Numbered from the stretch's first letter, positions 12,330-25,761 are shown. The stretch is DNA of 64,000 bases from Bagarius yarrelli (GCA_005784505.1 VCAZ01000020.1:2657368-2721367), one strand, 5' to 3'. The notes: generated by a model not told the origin, from the sequence alone. Program-made: numbers and translations.

Positions 12330-13690
12330 TGATGTAAAGAAGAAATAATACTTCGTCACCGTATTTAAGTATTTTTTCGGGAGAAGCTGTATTTTGCTTA
12401 AAGTCTGTCAACTTTTACTCCACTACATTTCCTAAATAAAATCCATCCTTCTGTTCCGGTACATTTCTCCGAAGCATATTCGTTACACCCGTCCCTTAAA
12501 ATACAGAATCGTCCAGTTTTGAGTCAATACAGGACATCCAATATTTGCAGGCATTCGTGCACACGTTCCACACACAGTCCATGAACACTCTGCTTACTTG
12601 TGCATGCGCTAATTTAAACATAAAGATGACTTATCTGTCTGGCAAGTGGGGGGAAAAAAAGCAAGAAGAGGAGGAAAAGAGGAAACATGACAGCGGTAAG
12701 TGATGGACATAGAATTAAGGAAAATTATATGACAAACAAATGTTTTCATTGTTAAGTCCATCTTAGTTTCGTTTAATTATTTGTGTGATTAATTAATGGT
12801 AATAGTCCAATTACTAATAGTGATGCTGAGAAACAGGTTCACTGGGGTTGCACTAAGCAGCATCTATTAGGTAGTGTTTAGCAGGTGACAACGTGTTACT
12901 TTATATATGAAGAACTGTATCTTCAGGATTGGATTGTATTGTAAAGATGAAGATTGATATTTTGTTAATGTATTATCACTTTGTTTTAAAAAAAATAATA
13001 AACAATATGTGTTTTAGCTACTTTTTGTATGTGAAATATACATATATAAGAGAGTCTACTTAAAATGATGGTGGGTCTCGGCTCCAGATCTGCCTCCAGT
13101 TTCAAAAGTTTCAGAGCTGAAACGAAAGTGAATGCAAAGATACTGACGAGAGTGAGAGAATTAATATTAAGCCAATTGCACAATTTTTGTCTTTACTACA
13201 ATAAAAAGTGTTTGATTAGTTGGATTTTTGATAAAACTTCTTTGTGCATGTGCAAACAAGTGCTCGCACAACCACAGTTCGATGAATTTTTCCACTGAAA
13301 GTTCCATCCAATTCTAAAGCAGATTCAATGATAGACACACGAACAGCATGAAAAGTGCATCTTCTTATTACATTATTATTAGTATTTATATGTCTTAAAA
13401 CACTTGCAAAGAAAAAGCTGCACACAATGAGACTGAAACTGTTTATAGGACATTTAATGTAATGTAAAAATAAACATTCAATGTTTTTCCTCTCTATTTT
13501 TCATTTGTACTTTTACTTTTAATACTTAAGTAATTTAAAATTAAAAAATACTTAAGTACAATATCACCAACTTTAATACTTTTACTTAAGTAAGATTCTA
13601 AATAATGACTTGAACTTCTACCAAGTTTTTTTTTTTTAATTGAAATTGCTATTTTTTTTACTCAAGTGTTGCTTTCTGGTACTTTATCCG
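12330..13690. mobile_element. Non-autonomous DNA transposon remnant with AAGTA-rich ends
   Basis: The left part carries 'tatttaagtattttttcggg' and 'acttttactccactacattt'. The right part (13500-13690) carries repeated 'acttttacttttaatactta', 'acttttacttaagtaagatt' and 'ggtactttatccgccaccc'. Such TACTTAAGTA-rich, oppositely oriented ends mark a widespread class of fish elements lacking a transposase. Unrelated sequence between the ends (about 12600-13440) may be a nested insertion or the element's own core. Confidence 0.55.
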
Positions 13691-14956
13691 CCACCCTTTG
13701 CATTTTAAAGGTTAAATCGCAGGATGTCCACAATGTTGCACTAAAAAATTCAGTTTGTTCTCTGCTTCATGTCACCAGATTCCAGTCATCAGCTCTTACA
13801 TTCGATTTAGGATACGTGCGGAACTCAGCCCAACATTTGTTAGATTAAAAAGTTTGTTTCTTCTTTAGTTTTCTAGTTTCTTTTCTCCAGTCAGTGCTTC
13901 TCAAAGTGGTGAGTTTGTGTTTTTTCTTATGTGGGTACCCTTATACACACCCCAAAGATTCTATTTATTATTGAGTTTTAATAAAGTCCATTTGTTTGGT
14001 GCTTCAATTGAAAAGGCTTTACTGGAAACCTCGATAACACGAAATCCTATAAACTTATAATAAAACTTATATTTTATAAATATCTTAAACTTAAAAATAA
14101 TGTTAATTTGGACCTAATACGTTCTGTCACATTCAGACCATGTTAATAGAATTAATTGGTAACTGGAACTGTTTTGTCTAATCAAAAGTTTTTTCTTCAT
14201 TACAGAAGTCAGGTGTTAAGAGAAAAACTAAAAGGTGTGTTTTTGAGACAATTATATTATATAAGCATATTAATTATTATAATTATATATAATTATTATA
14301 ATTATATTAACGATTACGTCACAACGCCATGAGAAATATCAATGTTGACATTTCAGGTAATATTTTTATTCCAGCTTAGCTTTACACTAAAACAATACAG
14401 TACATCAGTAGACTCGTTCATGAGGCTGTTTTTGATCGCAATCTCCTCTTTTTTGAAATAAATCTAACTGATTACACTAAAACCTGCAGAAATATTTTTA
14501 TTTGACACTTTTCTTGCATTTGTGCCCTCTATTAACTTTCACCTCATGCCCTGAAAAAGGCTCCATGCTGTTTATGACCCTGAGAAGAAAAGGTGTTGCC
14601 TTGGTAAGAAAGCTAAGCACAAACTTCAATAATGAATAGAAATTAGAGCAAAATGACTGCAGATTTGGAAACAGATTGCAGGAGTGTTTTGCCTATTATA
14701 TCAGATTAGTTTTAAACTACAAGATAGATTTGATTTCCAGGAAGGGATGTCAGAAAAGATAGAGTGTAGAAACGTCCACATGGAGGCAGGAGAGAGAGAA
14801 ATTATGTGTCACTATCCAACAACAAACCAAAAGTATCATAGACTAGGCATTGACCTCCAGGATGCTTTCATGAATCTGTGAAAAGATGAATCTATACTAA
14901 ATGCAATGTACTGTTGCATCCTTTTTTTTTTTTTAATGGGGTAAAAAATTGTGATT

Positions 14957-15103
14957 ATGATTTGTGAAAATTTTAAAGAATTTAAGAATGACGGTATGTG
15001 TTTCATCTTTTTGTCAGTAGGTGTGATTGAAAATTTGTCAATAATTTAGAGAATTTAAGATGACGGTGTGTGTTTCATCGTTTCATCAGTGGGTGGGATT
15101 ACA
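14957..15103. repeat. Direct duplication, unit about 70 bp
   Basis: Two adjacent copies share 'gaatttaagaatgacggt' / 'gaatttaagatgacggt', then 'gtgtttcatc' and 'cagt.ggtg.gatt'. The copies differ by a few substitutions and indels. Confidence 0.7.
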
Positions 15104-15720
15104 TGCACCCACTTAATGCGATTATAATGAGATTTTGGCAATATTGCGATTAAACTTTGCCTCATGTAAGCCCAATATTTAGATTTAAATAATGCAATCT
15201 AAATAAAGCTTATAATCACACCAGGCATAATTGTATTAACACAGGTTGTGTACACTGATTTTCGTTGAAATACACAGGCGTGTAAACACCTTAATCGCAT
15301 TATTGGCGCGGATCACATATTTTGTATATATTTTAATATATTTTTTTATTGAAAAACCTCGATTCCACGATTCCGAATGCCACAAGCGCACAGCGGGTCA
15401 TGTGACAAAAATTAACCAATCAACTCGCGTTTTCAAGAACGGGGCCCTTAATCCTATTATCCCAAAAATCAGTGTGATTAATTACATTATGACGTTGGTT
15501 ATTATGATGTCAAAAGCAAATACATGCAAATTCCATTATTCGTGTTTCTCGCTAAGAATAGTGGCGTGCCGCGTCATTCGTTTACGTCATGAGCACATGC
15601 GCACTTTAGTCAGAGCGCCAATAATGGCTAAATATTAAGATTAAAATCTACATACATCACCTATGTTAATTATACTTGGTGCAATTATGATATTAATCAC
15701 ATTATGTAGATTGATGGACT
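15095..15720. mobile_element. MITE-like element with GCGATTA-type ends
   Basis: The left end reads 'catgcacccacttaatgcga' and 'gcaatattgcgattaaactt'. An internal 'gtaaacaccttaatcgcatt' and a right end 'gcaattatgatattaatcac' carry the opposite orientation. This layout is common in short fish DNA transposons. Exact ends and family are uncertain. Confidence 0.45.
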
Positions 15721-15949
15721 GCGCTTAAAAGAACACTGTAGTAATAAGTTTAATAAGGCTTATGTCCTATTTTAACATGCAACCAATAACCAGAACTGAA
15801 AGAATTGTGATACAGGGCCATTTATTTATTCTAGGGTTACAATTCATCTTGTTTAATTCGCAGGGGCATTTATCAGTTCAAACAAAACGTACCTAAAGCC
15901 CCCTTTTGTCAAATACCCTTGCTGAATGTTACATGGAGATTTCAGGGAG

Positions 15950-16355
15950 ATTCAGATGCACCACGCAAACATGGCTCGCGTCCGCGAACACCCTCTGTCG
16001 TGCACGTAGTGCGTCATTGCGTCACAGATGCAGTTTCGACCAATCAAAAGAGATTTGCTAAAAGCGGGTTGCCATTATGTTAAAGGCAAATCTTAAGACG
16101 TGGTACCGGCTTTTTTAACAAAATTAAGAAAAACTGTTTGACACTTTTCTTAATAGTGCTCATGACATGTTTTCAGAATAAAGACAGAAGAAGATTCTGG
16201 GCACTTGGAAAGGAAGCTATCGACCGGTGCAGGATATTTCTGACGCGTATTCCGAGGACTTAGCTAGCTAGCTAACTATCAAGGTTGCTAGCATACGCCA
16301 GAGAACATTGATACGCGCCACAACGTTAGCTGACCAGCCTAGTTAGCGGCTAGCG
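15950..16355 (+). promoter_or_regulatory. ATXN2L promoter and 5' UTR region
   Basis: CG dinucleotides become frequent here compared with the AT-rich flank. A CRE-like 'gcgtcattgcgtcaca' near 16011-16026 and a CCAAT box in 'cgaccaatcaaaag' near 16037 lie 300 bases before the start codon. The stretch 16260-16350 is dense in GCTAGC/TAGCTA palindromes. The transcription start itself cannot be fixed from sequence. Confidence 0.45.
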
Positions 16356-19300
16356 ATGTCTTTCCGCCGCCAGAATGTGAGTATTTACAAGTCCCACCTG
16401 ATTGTAACGGCATTTTATAGACTAAATATTTAACTAAAGGTCGATTCAATTACATTATGTCAGCTACCAAGCTAGTTAGGTTAGCTATTTGGCCGGCTAG
16501 CTTGTTGTAGCTAGTTTCCAGTTGCTGATCAGCCAGCATGGACATCGCAAAAGCAAAATATCACGCGTAGATAATCATTATGCAAAAATACAATTAAAAT
16601 AATATATTTTCAGCAACAGTCTGGACCAAGTGGCCGCAAAACCTCTAACGGACCTTCTGGATCGGCCGGCATGTCACCGACAGTTTCTGGGAGTACCACT
16701 ACCAGACCAACCCCTGGAAGGTAATCTAAACTAGGCTTACTCTTCAGAGAAAAGCCGAGGATCTGTATTTCATCATGAGGCCTACCGGTTAAAGGGGGCG
16801 TGTACATGTCGTCTAAATGAGGTACCGTTCAGAAAAGACCAATTGGACGATATCTTGGAGAATTAGCAGACCTGCTGTCCAATTACAGTTTAGAAGCGCT
16901 GATCGACATTTAATCTAACCAATAAGACTATTGCGGCCGTAATCATAAACACCCGCGTTTATGGCACATTTAAACCAATAGAATAGTGAAACTCGCTGAT
17001 TGACGCTACACCTGACCAATAAGTATTTCAGGGGCGGGAACAAATGAACGCTTGGTAGCGTTTTGTTGTTGTTTTTGTAATCCATATGAGTCTGAACAGG
17101 GTTTTGCTTCTCCATTCGAGCATTTTGACAGGGACCGATCGTAACCCTGGAATGCACCTGACAAAAAAGTATTTATATAATTTTCGTTTTCAGATACGTC
17201 GTGCTTGTAATAAGTGTGATCGCTACGGCTGTACATTCTTCATTGTTAACGTTCCGCTGTTGTTTGCGCATGCTGGCTAAAGCTAGCCTGTTAGCTGACG
17301 CATTGGTTTAGCTAATGTTAAGCTGATTAGTAAAACGTACCGAGCTCTGTGTTTAGATATAGTCATTACAAACAGCCTCGATAAATGTCATAAATATCGC
17401 ACGTTTCTTTTTTACAGCTGTAGCGGATGGCGTGCAATCGTTATGTATCATTACACAATACCCATGTGGCCATGTTTTGAAGCTGAAGGTGCGAAAAAAA
17501 GGAATATTAATGTACGCAGTCAGGGAGCCAGTCGGAATATAACGTAGAAGAGAATCATGCACATGTCGTTATTTTAACATGTAACACCTTTTTTTTAGTT
17601 TTGATAATAATAATAATGCCAAAAAAATAAATAAATAAACGCATACTACCTGATTGAGCCCATTGTATAAGCTCACATAGGCGTGAACACATTTATTTGA
17701 GCCTGATCCATGTGTTTCATGTTAATTGTCCCAGTTTAGCACAGACACACCTTTATTCATGTCACATTTTGTTTCCTGACCTTTTGATTATTAATTCCTT
17801 TTCAGGAACAGAAACTCTGTGAAGCCTCCCTCACAGTCTCCTCCTGTATGTACTCTAAATCAAATATAATAGCTCTTTTTCATCTCATATCTGTGGTTTC
17901 TTGTCCAGGGTTTCTCTCCCTTTTCCCACCTTTAAGCCTACCATATTATAGACACAATTACAGAGCCTGTAGTTGCTGTCTACTAGATTTTTTTTACACT
18001 TGCCTACACCCTGTTAAGTTAATATTAAAGTTTAAGTATAATATTGTGTGTGTGAAAGAGGCAGACTGCACTGTCAGTATTTCTTAATGGCGTCTGTCGT
18101 TTATTTCTTTGCTTCTAGGTGTTTGAGGGAGTTTACAACAACTCCCGAATGCTCCATTTCCTCACAGCTGTAGTGGTAAGTTTCTTACAAATACCCAGCG
18201 AGAACATTTTTTGCTAATATCATAGTTTGTTGTGTTGGTTTGTTGATTGTGACATGTTAAAGTGTATGAGATTTTCCTTTTTTTATTAGATTATTTTTGT
18301 CATTGCCCTTTTTAAATAAAGTTTCGCCAATCCCTCTCATCCCAGGGCTCCAGGTGTGATGTGCGAGTAAAAAATGGTAGCGTGTACGAGGGGATCTTTA
18401 AGACACTAAGTTCACGAGTAAGCATGATCCTTTTACATAAACACAAAACATTTCTTTAACTTGCTAGCAAATTAAATGATCTGACAAGTATCTTTTTTAA
18501 TTTGTTATACAGTAGAAATTTCAATATTATACAAGAGTATTACATAGATTAGCACTGTAGTATGTTGCACCATATGCCCAATAGAACGTCATCAGAGAAA
18601 AATGGTTCTAGCAAACCGTAGACAAGACATTTTGAGAGCCTGTGTTGACTTTTAAGCGCTGTTTTTTTAATATTATTATTGATTTGTCACAGTGTGAGCT
18701 GGCGGTGGATGCCGTGCACAAACTAAGGACTGAGGACGGGGATGGCTGTGGAGGTGGGATGTCCACACACCCCAGGAGAGAGGAGATTACAGACACAATG
18801 ATCTTTAGCCCCGGTGACTTAGTAACCATGACCTGCCGAGACGTCGATCTCAACTTTGCTACACGAGGTGTGTGCCTGTGTCCACGCGACATACTTTTAG
18901 ACGTTAACAGTGTTAAGTCCCCTGTAAGATTGATCAAGCCTGAATACATTGATTTGTGTGCATTCGTAGACACCTTTACTGACTCAGCAATCAGCTCGAC
19001 CAGAGTAAACGGTGACCACAGAGAGAAGGTGCTGCAGAGGTGGGATGGTGGAGACAGCAATGGAGAAAACTATGATCTCGAAACAGACACGGTGAGTTGG
19101 AGCATAACATGCATACCAACACACACAGTTACCCGCACTCTTAACCAAACGCAACGAGATCCATCTATTACAACTTATGCCCCTGTCTAAAAAAAGGAGC
19201 TATGCTATTACATATTACATAATTTTTGACTTTTGTCTGCCTTTTATATCTGCCACCAAACATGTTTTTTTTTTTTAAGTTTGTTAGCTGTACATTTCAT

Positions 19301-22300
19301 ATACATATTCATGGATTTTACTATTTTTGTTTCCTGTCTTTTTTTTATTTTTTTTTTTTATAGTCCAATGGTTGGGATGCCAGTGAGATGTTCCGCTTCA
19401 ATGAAGAAACATATGGGGTGAAGTCCACCTATGACTCGAGCCTTTCAATGTACACGTGAGTTTTTCTAACATGCACAGAAGACAGCTGCTGGTCTGCTTC
19501 CTGCCTTATCTTGTAGTCTAAGCTTGCACACAGCTTGCATTACAGATTAAGCATAGTAGACAAATAATGACAACGAGAATCAATGAGGAAGTGTCTCTCA
19601 TCATGTTTCCCCTAAGAATCTTTGTACCTGAAAGACTAACGCTTGTTTTGGTAATCTAAATTTCAGGGTTCCCTTGGAACGTGGTAGCTCTGAGGGTTTC
19701 CGCCAGCGAGAGGCACGAGCCGCCAGACTAGCCAGTGAGATTGAGGCCAGCGCACAGTACCGCCACAGAGTGGCGCTAGAGAATGACGAAGGAAGGACAG
19801 AAGAGGACAAGTTCAGCGCTGTTGTGCGGGATGGAGGCGAGCGAGAGAGGGGGCGAGACAGCCCGGGCTTCTCGAGCTCTGGAAGCCGGTCAGTATGCCA
19901 TAACACTCCTATTAGATATCACTGTTTCCTGGTTTCTTATTGATGTGCGGCATGTATTTATTTATTTATTTCGTTCTAAACTGTTGCTTTTTTTAGGGAG
20001 GGCAAATACATTCCCTTACCCCAAAGAGCAAGAGAACGAGATATTGGCGTGTCCAGAAGTGACCGAGAAAGAGGAGGACCCTCCTCATCTCTTCCTAATC
20101 GAACAAACCGACCTGGACCCTCAAGCTCGTCTCCCAGGCCACCTCTTCCTTCTGGCAGCGGTCAACCCACACCGCCATCTGATCGAAACAGTCCATTATC
20201 AATCAGAGGTGGATATTCCCCTCATCAAGCACAGTGTAGTCCACCAGCTCAACCCCGGCCTTTAGAGGCAGGCCAGGCCAGTCCTCCTGCCCCACACATG
20301 CTCCCCCATTCTCTTTCACACCCCCAGTCTCTTTCTGAATCTGCACGCCCTGTTAATGGAGGTAAGGTGTCTGGAATTATTTAGTGACCATTAAAACGTC
20401 TCTGACTTTTATTCCTACAATATGGCATTTTGTATTTTTGTGATAGTGTCCTCTAGAACATCTCCCAAATCCCAAAGGCCTGCACAACCCAGAAACTTGC
20501 GCACGTCCAGCTCTCATTCTTCACCGACAGGTTAACCCCCCTGTTGCACTTTTACTTTGTTAAATGAATTATTGTGTTTTTATTTGCAGTACACATACTA
20601 ACAAAAATGTCTATCAATTTCTGCTTTTCCGCTCTTTCTCTCGTTCTCCAGTCTCACATTCCCCCAAACCTGATGCACCCAACCAGGATCCCCCTCTTAC
20701 TGCTCCTACCTACCTGGACACTTCTTCAGTTACCATGGTGACCCCAAAGCCTTCTGGCCCCACCCCACTCTTCCCTGTAGATGGTGAGCATCATCAATCC
20801 TCCACATTTTCATGTCATTATTATAATTCATAGCAAAAAGTCATTTTTCCTGATTGTATGTCAAGTCTTCTCTCCGTTTCTGTGTTCTGTTCATTTATTT
20901 TCATTTTTTCTTTTTGTTCAACTTTTCGTGTCAGTTAATGAGATCTTATCCAAGGAGAGGACAGAGAGTCCTGCCAGTCCTCAGGAAGGCAAGGGAATTA
21001 AAGGTATTCTTAAAAAAAAAAAAAAAAAAAAGATCTACGGTAGATCAACCACATATTATTTTAGCCCCACTTATTGCTGTTCTGATTATTTTTTTTTTTT
21101 TTTAAAGCTGCCTCACTTCAGCAAAGGTCACAGATCGAGGAACTTCGCAAATTTGGGAAGGAGTTCCGAGTAAGTGTAATGTGATTCTTTTTTTAATCAC
21201 CACTGTAAATATTTTAGTTGTTTTATTAAGCACTAAATTGTTGTTAACAATTAACTAAACACTTCCTGTCTGTCTCTCAGCTTCACTCGAGCTCCTCACC
21301 CTCCAGCCCTAGCACTTCAACCATGCCTGGTGATCCTGCTCATCCAAGCCCTACCCAAAGCACACAAACAGACTCCATCCCCTCCACAGAGCTCAAAATG
21401 CTATCACCTACAACTCCAACACAGGATCTTCCGTCAGATGAAGCAGGCCGAGAAACGCATGCTGATCGTCCAGCTGCAGCCACCCCACCATCTGTCACAC
21501 CCGCAGTTACACCTTCTGCCACACCTGGGGGTGTTTCCCAATCCTGTGGTACAGATGGACAAACAGCGGTGCCACCAGGCCCTGCGAGGACACCAGGCAG
21601 AGAGGACGGCAGGCCGGAGGCTGCAGACAGAGCTGAGGGTGTAGCTGAGTGAGTAGTGGCGCTGGAGAGATTAAGAACTTTCCATGCTTATTTCCATGCT
21701 TCTTTTGTCAAAAAAAAAAACCTGTTTAATGTTAACCTACTAAATGTGGGTGAATTTGGTAATATAGATTGAACGTTTGGTTTCTAAAACACTCGAGTAT
21801 CAGCTGCAGCTTGGAGGTTTTGGTTAGACTGGATTAGGGCTGCACGATATTGGGAGAAAAAAACTGACTACATAAGGTAGCGCATATGTGTAAAATGTAA
21901 ACAAATTATAAGCATATAACGGATGCAAATGAAAGCGTTTTTGTTTATAACAATACAGAAATTGAAATGTAAAATAACACTGCATATTGATTAACGTATA
22001 AATTAAGTACTTGAACCTTTGCTCAAAAATTGTGAAATTTTTTACACGGTAACCGACCGTAAACCAGTGTGTAAATGCTAAACGTTCACTCGATTATCGA
22101 ATTTGCAATCAGTCCACAAATCATGTGTTCTGAACTGTGGTGCAGTCGACTATAATTGACCTTCCACAACCTGAAATGTGACTATCACAGATGCACACAT
22201 TGCAATGTCGATGCTGACACTGTATATCTTGCAGCCCTACACTGAGCAGATGGGTGGATGATTCCTTGTGATAATTCCTGATTTCCTATAATTGTCTTCT

Positions 22301-23165
22301 TTTTAACACTGTTGTTTGGAGCTCTCTGTAAAAGTTATTTTTTTCTGCTATTGTTTTTGTTCACATTTTGCAGTCAGTGCATCCTTTTATAGCAAGTTTT
22401 TTTTAATACATCATTTTTTTTTCATCCCATACAGTCAAGTGAAGAAGTCTACACTTAATCCCAATGCCAAAGAGTTCAATCCTGCCAAGGCCCCCCTCAC
22501 TATGGTAGGTGCTCTGATTGCACACATATGCACTCAGGCATGCACTCGCATGCTTTAGAGTGTGTGTGTGTTTTGCACATGCTCATAAGTACACAACAGC
22601 TTACATTGTGTTTGATGTTTAGGTTAAGCCTTCTGCAACACCCACAACTCCACGGCCCACTCCTCCAAGCCCCTCAGTGGTGCTCCAGCCTCCTGCAGGA
22701 CAAGGAGCCATTTACAGCCCTCAGTACCTTAGCTATGTCTCAACAATCTCCTTACAGGGCCACTCTGTACAGGTACACACGCAAATGTTATTTTGTACTT
22801 GCAGCTAGTTTATATTTTATTTGTGTAATTTGTTCTTATAAGTCAATAAAAAGTTTACGTGAACTAAAAGTAATGTCTTATTTTACTCGGCCATTACCAG
22901 GCCCCTCAGATGTACCAGTATGCAGTGTCTACGGTGAGCCAGGGAAAGTACCCCAGAGCTAAAGGTATTTTGTTGACTCAAATGTTCACTAAATATTATT
23001 TTCTCATACAGATTTCTCTAAAATTACATCATTTTCTTATTATTTATACTGCTTAGTTACTGCATATACACTAAACTGATTTTTGTAACAACATTGCATA
23101 AAAACCAAAGGTTCAGGTCCATCTGACAACTGTTTATGCACACAAAGCCCATGCTAATGACTGCT

Positions 23166-23228
<63 letters not shown>

Positions 23229-25420
23229 GGCTCAGTGGTTGCTCCTCGTCCAGACCACAACTCCTCTGCGCCTCCTATGATTCAGGCAGCAGCATCAGCA
23301 GCAGGTCCTCCTCTCGTGGCTTCTCCTTATCCTCAGTCTTACCTGCAGTACAGCCAGGTCATCCCTGCCATGCCGCACTATACTGGACAGGTATACTGAT
23401 GGTTTAAATTTCATTGAAATCTGTAGATAAGTCATCTCTCTCACACACACACACACCGAGTACTGTAACATAAAAAAAATTGGTGACCTTTTATTAAAAG
23501 AGATAAAACATTTCTGTCTTCGTTAGCCGGTGTATTCCATGCTGCAAGGTGGAGCACGCATGCTGAGTTCAGGGGGACACCCTCAGACCCTTGGCCCTCC
23601 TGGTCCTCAATACCCCAGCCAGACTGAGGGACCACCAGGAGCCCAGCAGGGCATGTACGGTATGTCCCATACAAATGAAATGCGTCTTGGATAAAATGGA
23701 GCGTATAGATCCCCTTTAAAATATTTTGTGTGTGTATCTACTAACAAATATGGATTTATCAAACATCTGTAAATTTAAAACAATATTGATATCCTAGCCA
23801 TTTTGCTTTGATCAGCTTGTGCAACATTATGCAGATTTTCATCTGATCTAAAAAAACAAAAAAGAGTTCTTATCAATCTTATGATTCATTTAAGAAATTA
23901 AAAAAAAAAAAGTATACATATTTGCCACTAGGGGTTCTGTGTATCAAAACATGCATCAGAAAGCATCCACGACCAATACAACCTTTTTCCCTAAATACAT
24001 CCGAAAACTTTTGCCGTCTTGCTTGTTACTTTGAATAAATTTAATAAATGCATCAGTATCTAATCACAAATTTTATGAAAATGCTCACAAAACCAAATCT
24101 TTTTTTTCTTGTTTCCAGCTCCTCAGTCATTCTCTCATCACTCAGGCTCCATGCATCATCCGCAGCCCTCTACCACACCTACCGGCAGCCAGCCGCCCCC
24201 TCAACACCCTGCCCCCAGCCCAGGACAGGTATTATTCCACCACTTGCCCCACAGTATTTTACTGAAATATAAAAGTAGTATTAATTAATGACTCGATTGA
24301 TTTGATTTATTTAATAAACTTAAATACTTTTTGACATCTTCATTTGTCTGTCTGTGTCTTTTGTAGTCTGGTCAGTCAGGTCCACAGCCGCAGGCTTTGT
24401 ATCATTCAGCTCCTCTGTCAGCTCCCACACCCCCTAACATGCCTCCAGGCCACAGCTCTCCCCAGGCCTCATACCCCCTCCAGGGCTATGGCCTACCAGG
24501 GCCCCAGCCCATACCCCACCCCTACCAGTCTATTGGGCAGCTCACACAGGTACTGCATGCTTACACGCGCACACACAAACACATCATTGATAGTTAATGT
24601 TAAGATCGGGAAAATCAACATGAACATTTAAGGCAGGAAATGCTAGCAAAAAATTAGCTGCTAATGTTAAAGCTAATATTGATTTTTATTTCAGCATCTA
24701 CAAATAGATTTTTTTATAGTTAAATGTGAAAGGTTTTGTTGTGACCTATATATATTTAATTACGGGGTCTGATTTATGTATTTATTGTAACTGACATATA
24801 ATTTTTTTTTAATGACATTCAGTTAAATGTTACTAACCTTAAATTAAACTTGCCTAAACCCATTCTACATTCTTACTTAGAATATGTTTGTTGTTTTGGA
24901 TACTGTTTCGTAACATTTTCCCTGAGGGGAAATCCCTGATTCTCTCTACTTTCTCTCAGGCTCATGTGCCAGGAGCGCTTTCAGGTCCTCACCACTCTGG
25001 GGGTCATGGACCTCCTCCAATGATGCTGCTTCATGCTGCTCCTCCTCCCCCTCAGCAGGGTCCCGGTTCTGGCCCTGGTCCCCAGCACCCCAGCCATGCA
25101 CCCCCGCCACCCCAACAAGGAACTCATCAGCACTACACCTACATAGGGCACCCGCCAGGTGAGGCTTCAGCTCTGGAGGCATGATCCAAACATTTATTCT
25201 GTGTTTTTCAGTATATAGCAGACAAACACTTAATTTTTTTATTGAATGAAAGGTTTCAGCTTTGGACGTGTGATTTGTTTTTAAGGCACTTAAAAAACTT
25301 TATTTTTGATGTTGATAGTTTTTTTTTTTGTTTGTTTTAAATCTTGTTCGTTTTTTCCTAGCAGTGCAGGTGCAGCCCCACCCTTCCCAACAGCTGCCCT
25401 TTCACCCTCCTGGAAACTGA
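16356..25420 (+). CDS. atxn2l: Ataxin-2-like RNA-binding protein
   Basis: This is a cytoplasmic RNA-binding protein of stress granules and P-bodies that recruits poly(A)-binding protein. There are 24 coding exons: 16356-16376, 16614-16720, 17806-17845, 18119-18175, 18346-18417, 18693-18867, 18970-19091, 19364-19455, 19667-19888, 19997-20361, 20447-20530, 20652-20783, 20935-21003, 21108-21169, 21281-21648, 22435-22504, 22623-22772, 22901-22964, 23230-23390, 23527-23659, 24119-24228, 24367-24549, 24960-25158, 25362-25420. They total 3117 nt, 1038 residues. In order: a short N-terminus without polyglutamine, the LSm domain from about 57 ('VFEGVYNNSRMLHFLTAVV'), LsmAD ('RVNGDHREKVLQRW', 'GWDASEMFRFNEETYGVKST', 'LENDEGRTEEDKFSAV', then 'REGKYIPLPQR'), a proline/serine-rich linker, the PABP-binding PAM2 motif ('LNPNAKEFNPAKAP', about 670) and a Pro/Gln-rich tail ('TYIGHPPG'). 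ATXN2L rather than ATXN2 follows from the 16p11.2-type neighbours. Confidence 0.95.
21835..22240. mobile_element. MITE-like element in ATXN2L intron
   Basis: It begins 'tagggctgcacgatattggg' and ends 'gtatatcttgcagcccta', so the termini form an inverted repeat of TAGGGCTGCA. It is about 406 bases long, with no ORF. This is the usual form of short hAT-like elements in fish. The superfamily is inferred from the terminal sequence only. Confidence 0.7.
23169..23229 (+). promoter_or_regulatory. 54-T homopolymer as 3' splice-site tract of ATXN2L exon 19
   Basis: An uninterrupted run of T at 23169-23222 is followed by 'aaatcag' and the exon at 23230. It takes the place of the ordinary mixed polypyrimidine tract. 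Assembly of such a run is error-prone, so the exact length is uncertain. Confidence 0.85.
25355..25366 (+). promoter_or_regulatory. NAGNAG tandem acceptor of the last ATXN2L exon
   Basis: The sequence 'cctagcag|tg' offers AG at 25360-25361 and at 25363-25364. With the incoming phase 1, both keep the frame. The upstream one adds a single Ala before Val-Gln. Confidence 0.6.
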
Positions 25421-25761
25421 TTCAGAAATCAGGCTTCATCTGCCCATGATGTTTGGAGTGAGAGTTCCTCTTGCTGATTCTGGACCACACTAACACAAAA
25501 CACACACACACACACGTCTTTCCCTTAGCCCCAGAAACAGACATTTTTGTTTTTATTCCTAACCATTTAAAAGTTTTTTTTTTTTGTTAAAGCAGAAAGG
25601 ACGGGCACACAATGCGTGTGGAAAATGGAGGGAATGAGTGAACGGGTGAATGAATGAGTGATCATGTGAGCATGATGGAATGAAACAAAGCTGAAAGAAT
25701 GAGATGTTTTATAAAAATAGCAAGATTTTTCCTTTCCTCCTCAGCCCCTAAATAAGTAAAT

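Larger units (their letters stand above)
10276..15950. other. SH2B1-ATXN2L intergenic region
   Basis: No coding exon was recognised on either strand. Contents include (CT)n at 10993-11030, (CA)n at 11141-11168, ATA/TAA runs at 11830-11860, the transposon remnants listed separately at 12330-13690 and 14957-15720, and an (AATTAT)-rich palindromic stretch at 14258-14310. In human 16p11.2 the TUFM gene lies between SH2B1 and ATXN2L. No TUFM exon is visible here. Confidence 0.6.

Noticed and set aside
10976..16150. A hidden TUFM gene between SH2B1 and ATXN2L
   Set aside because: No elongation-factor motif or exon was seen; the stretch is repeats and AT-rich sequence.
1653..25420. SH2B3 and ATXN2 as identities
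   Set aside because: The [14 protein letters not shown] stretch, the gamma-type alternative exon and the linked LAT, SPNS1, NFATC2IP and SGF29 all point to the 16p11.2-type pair.
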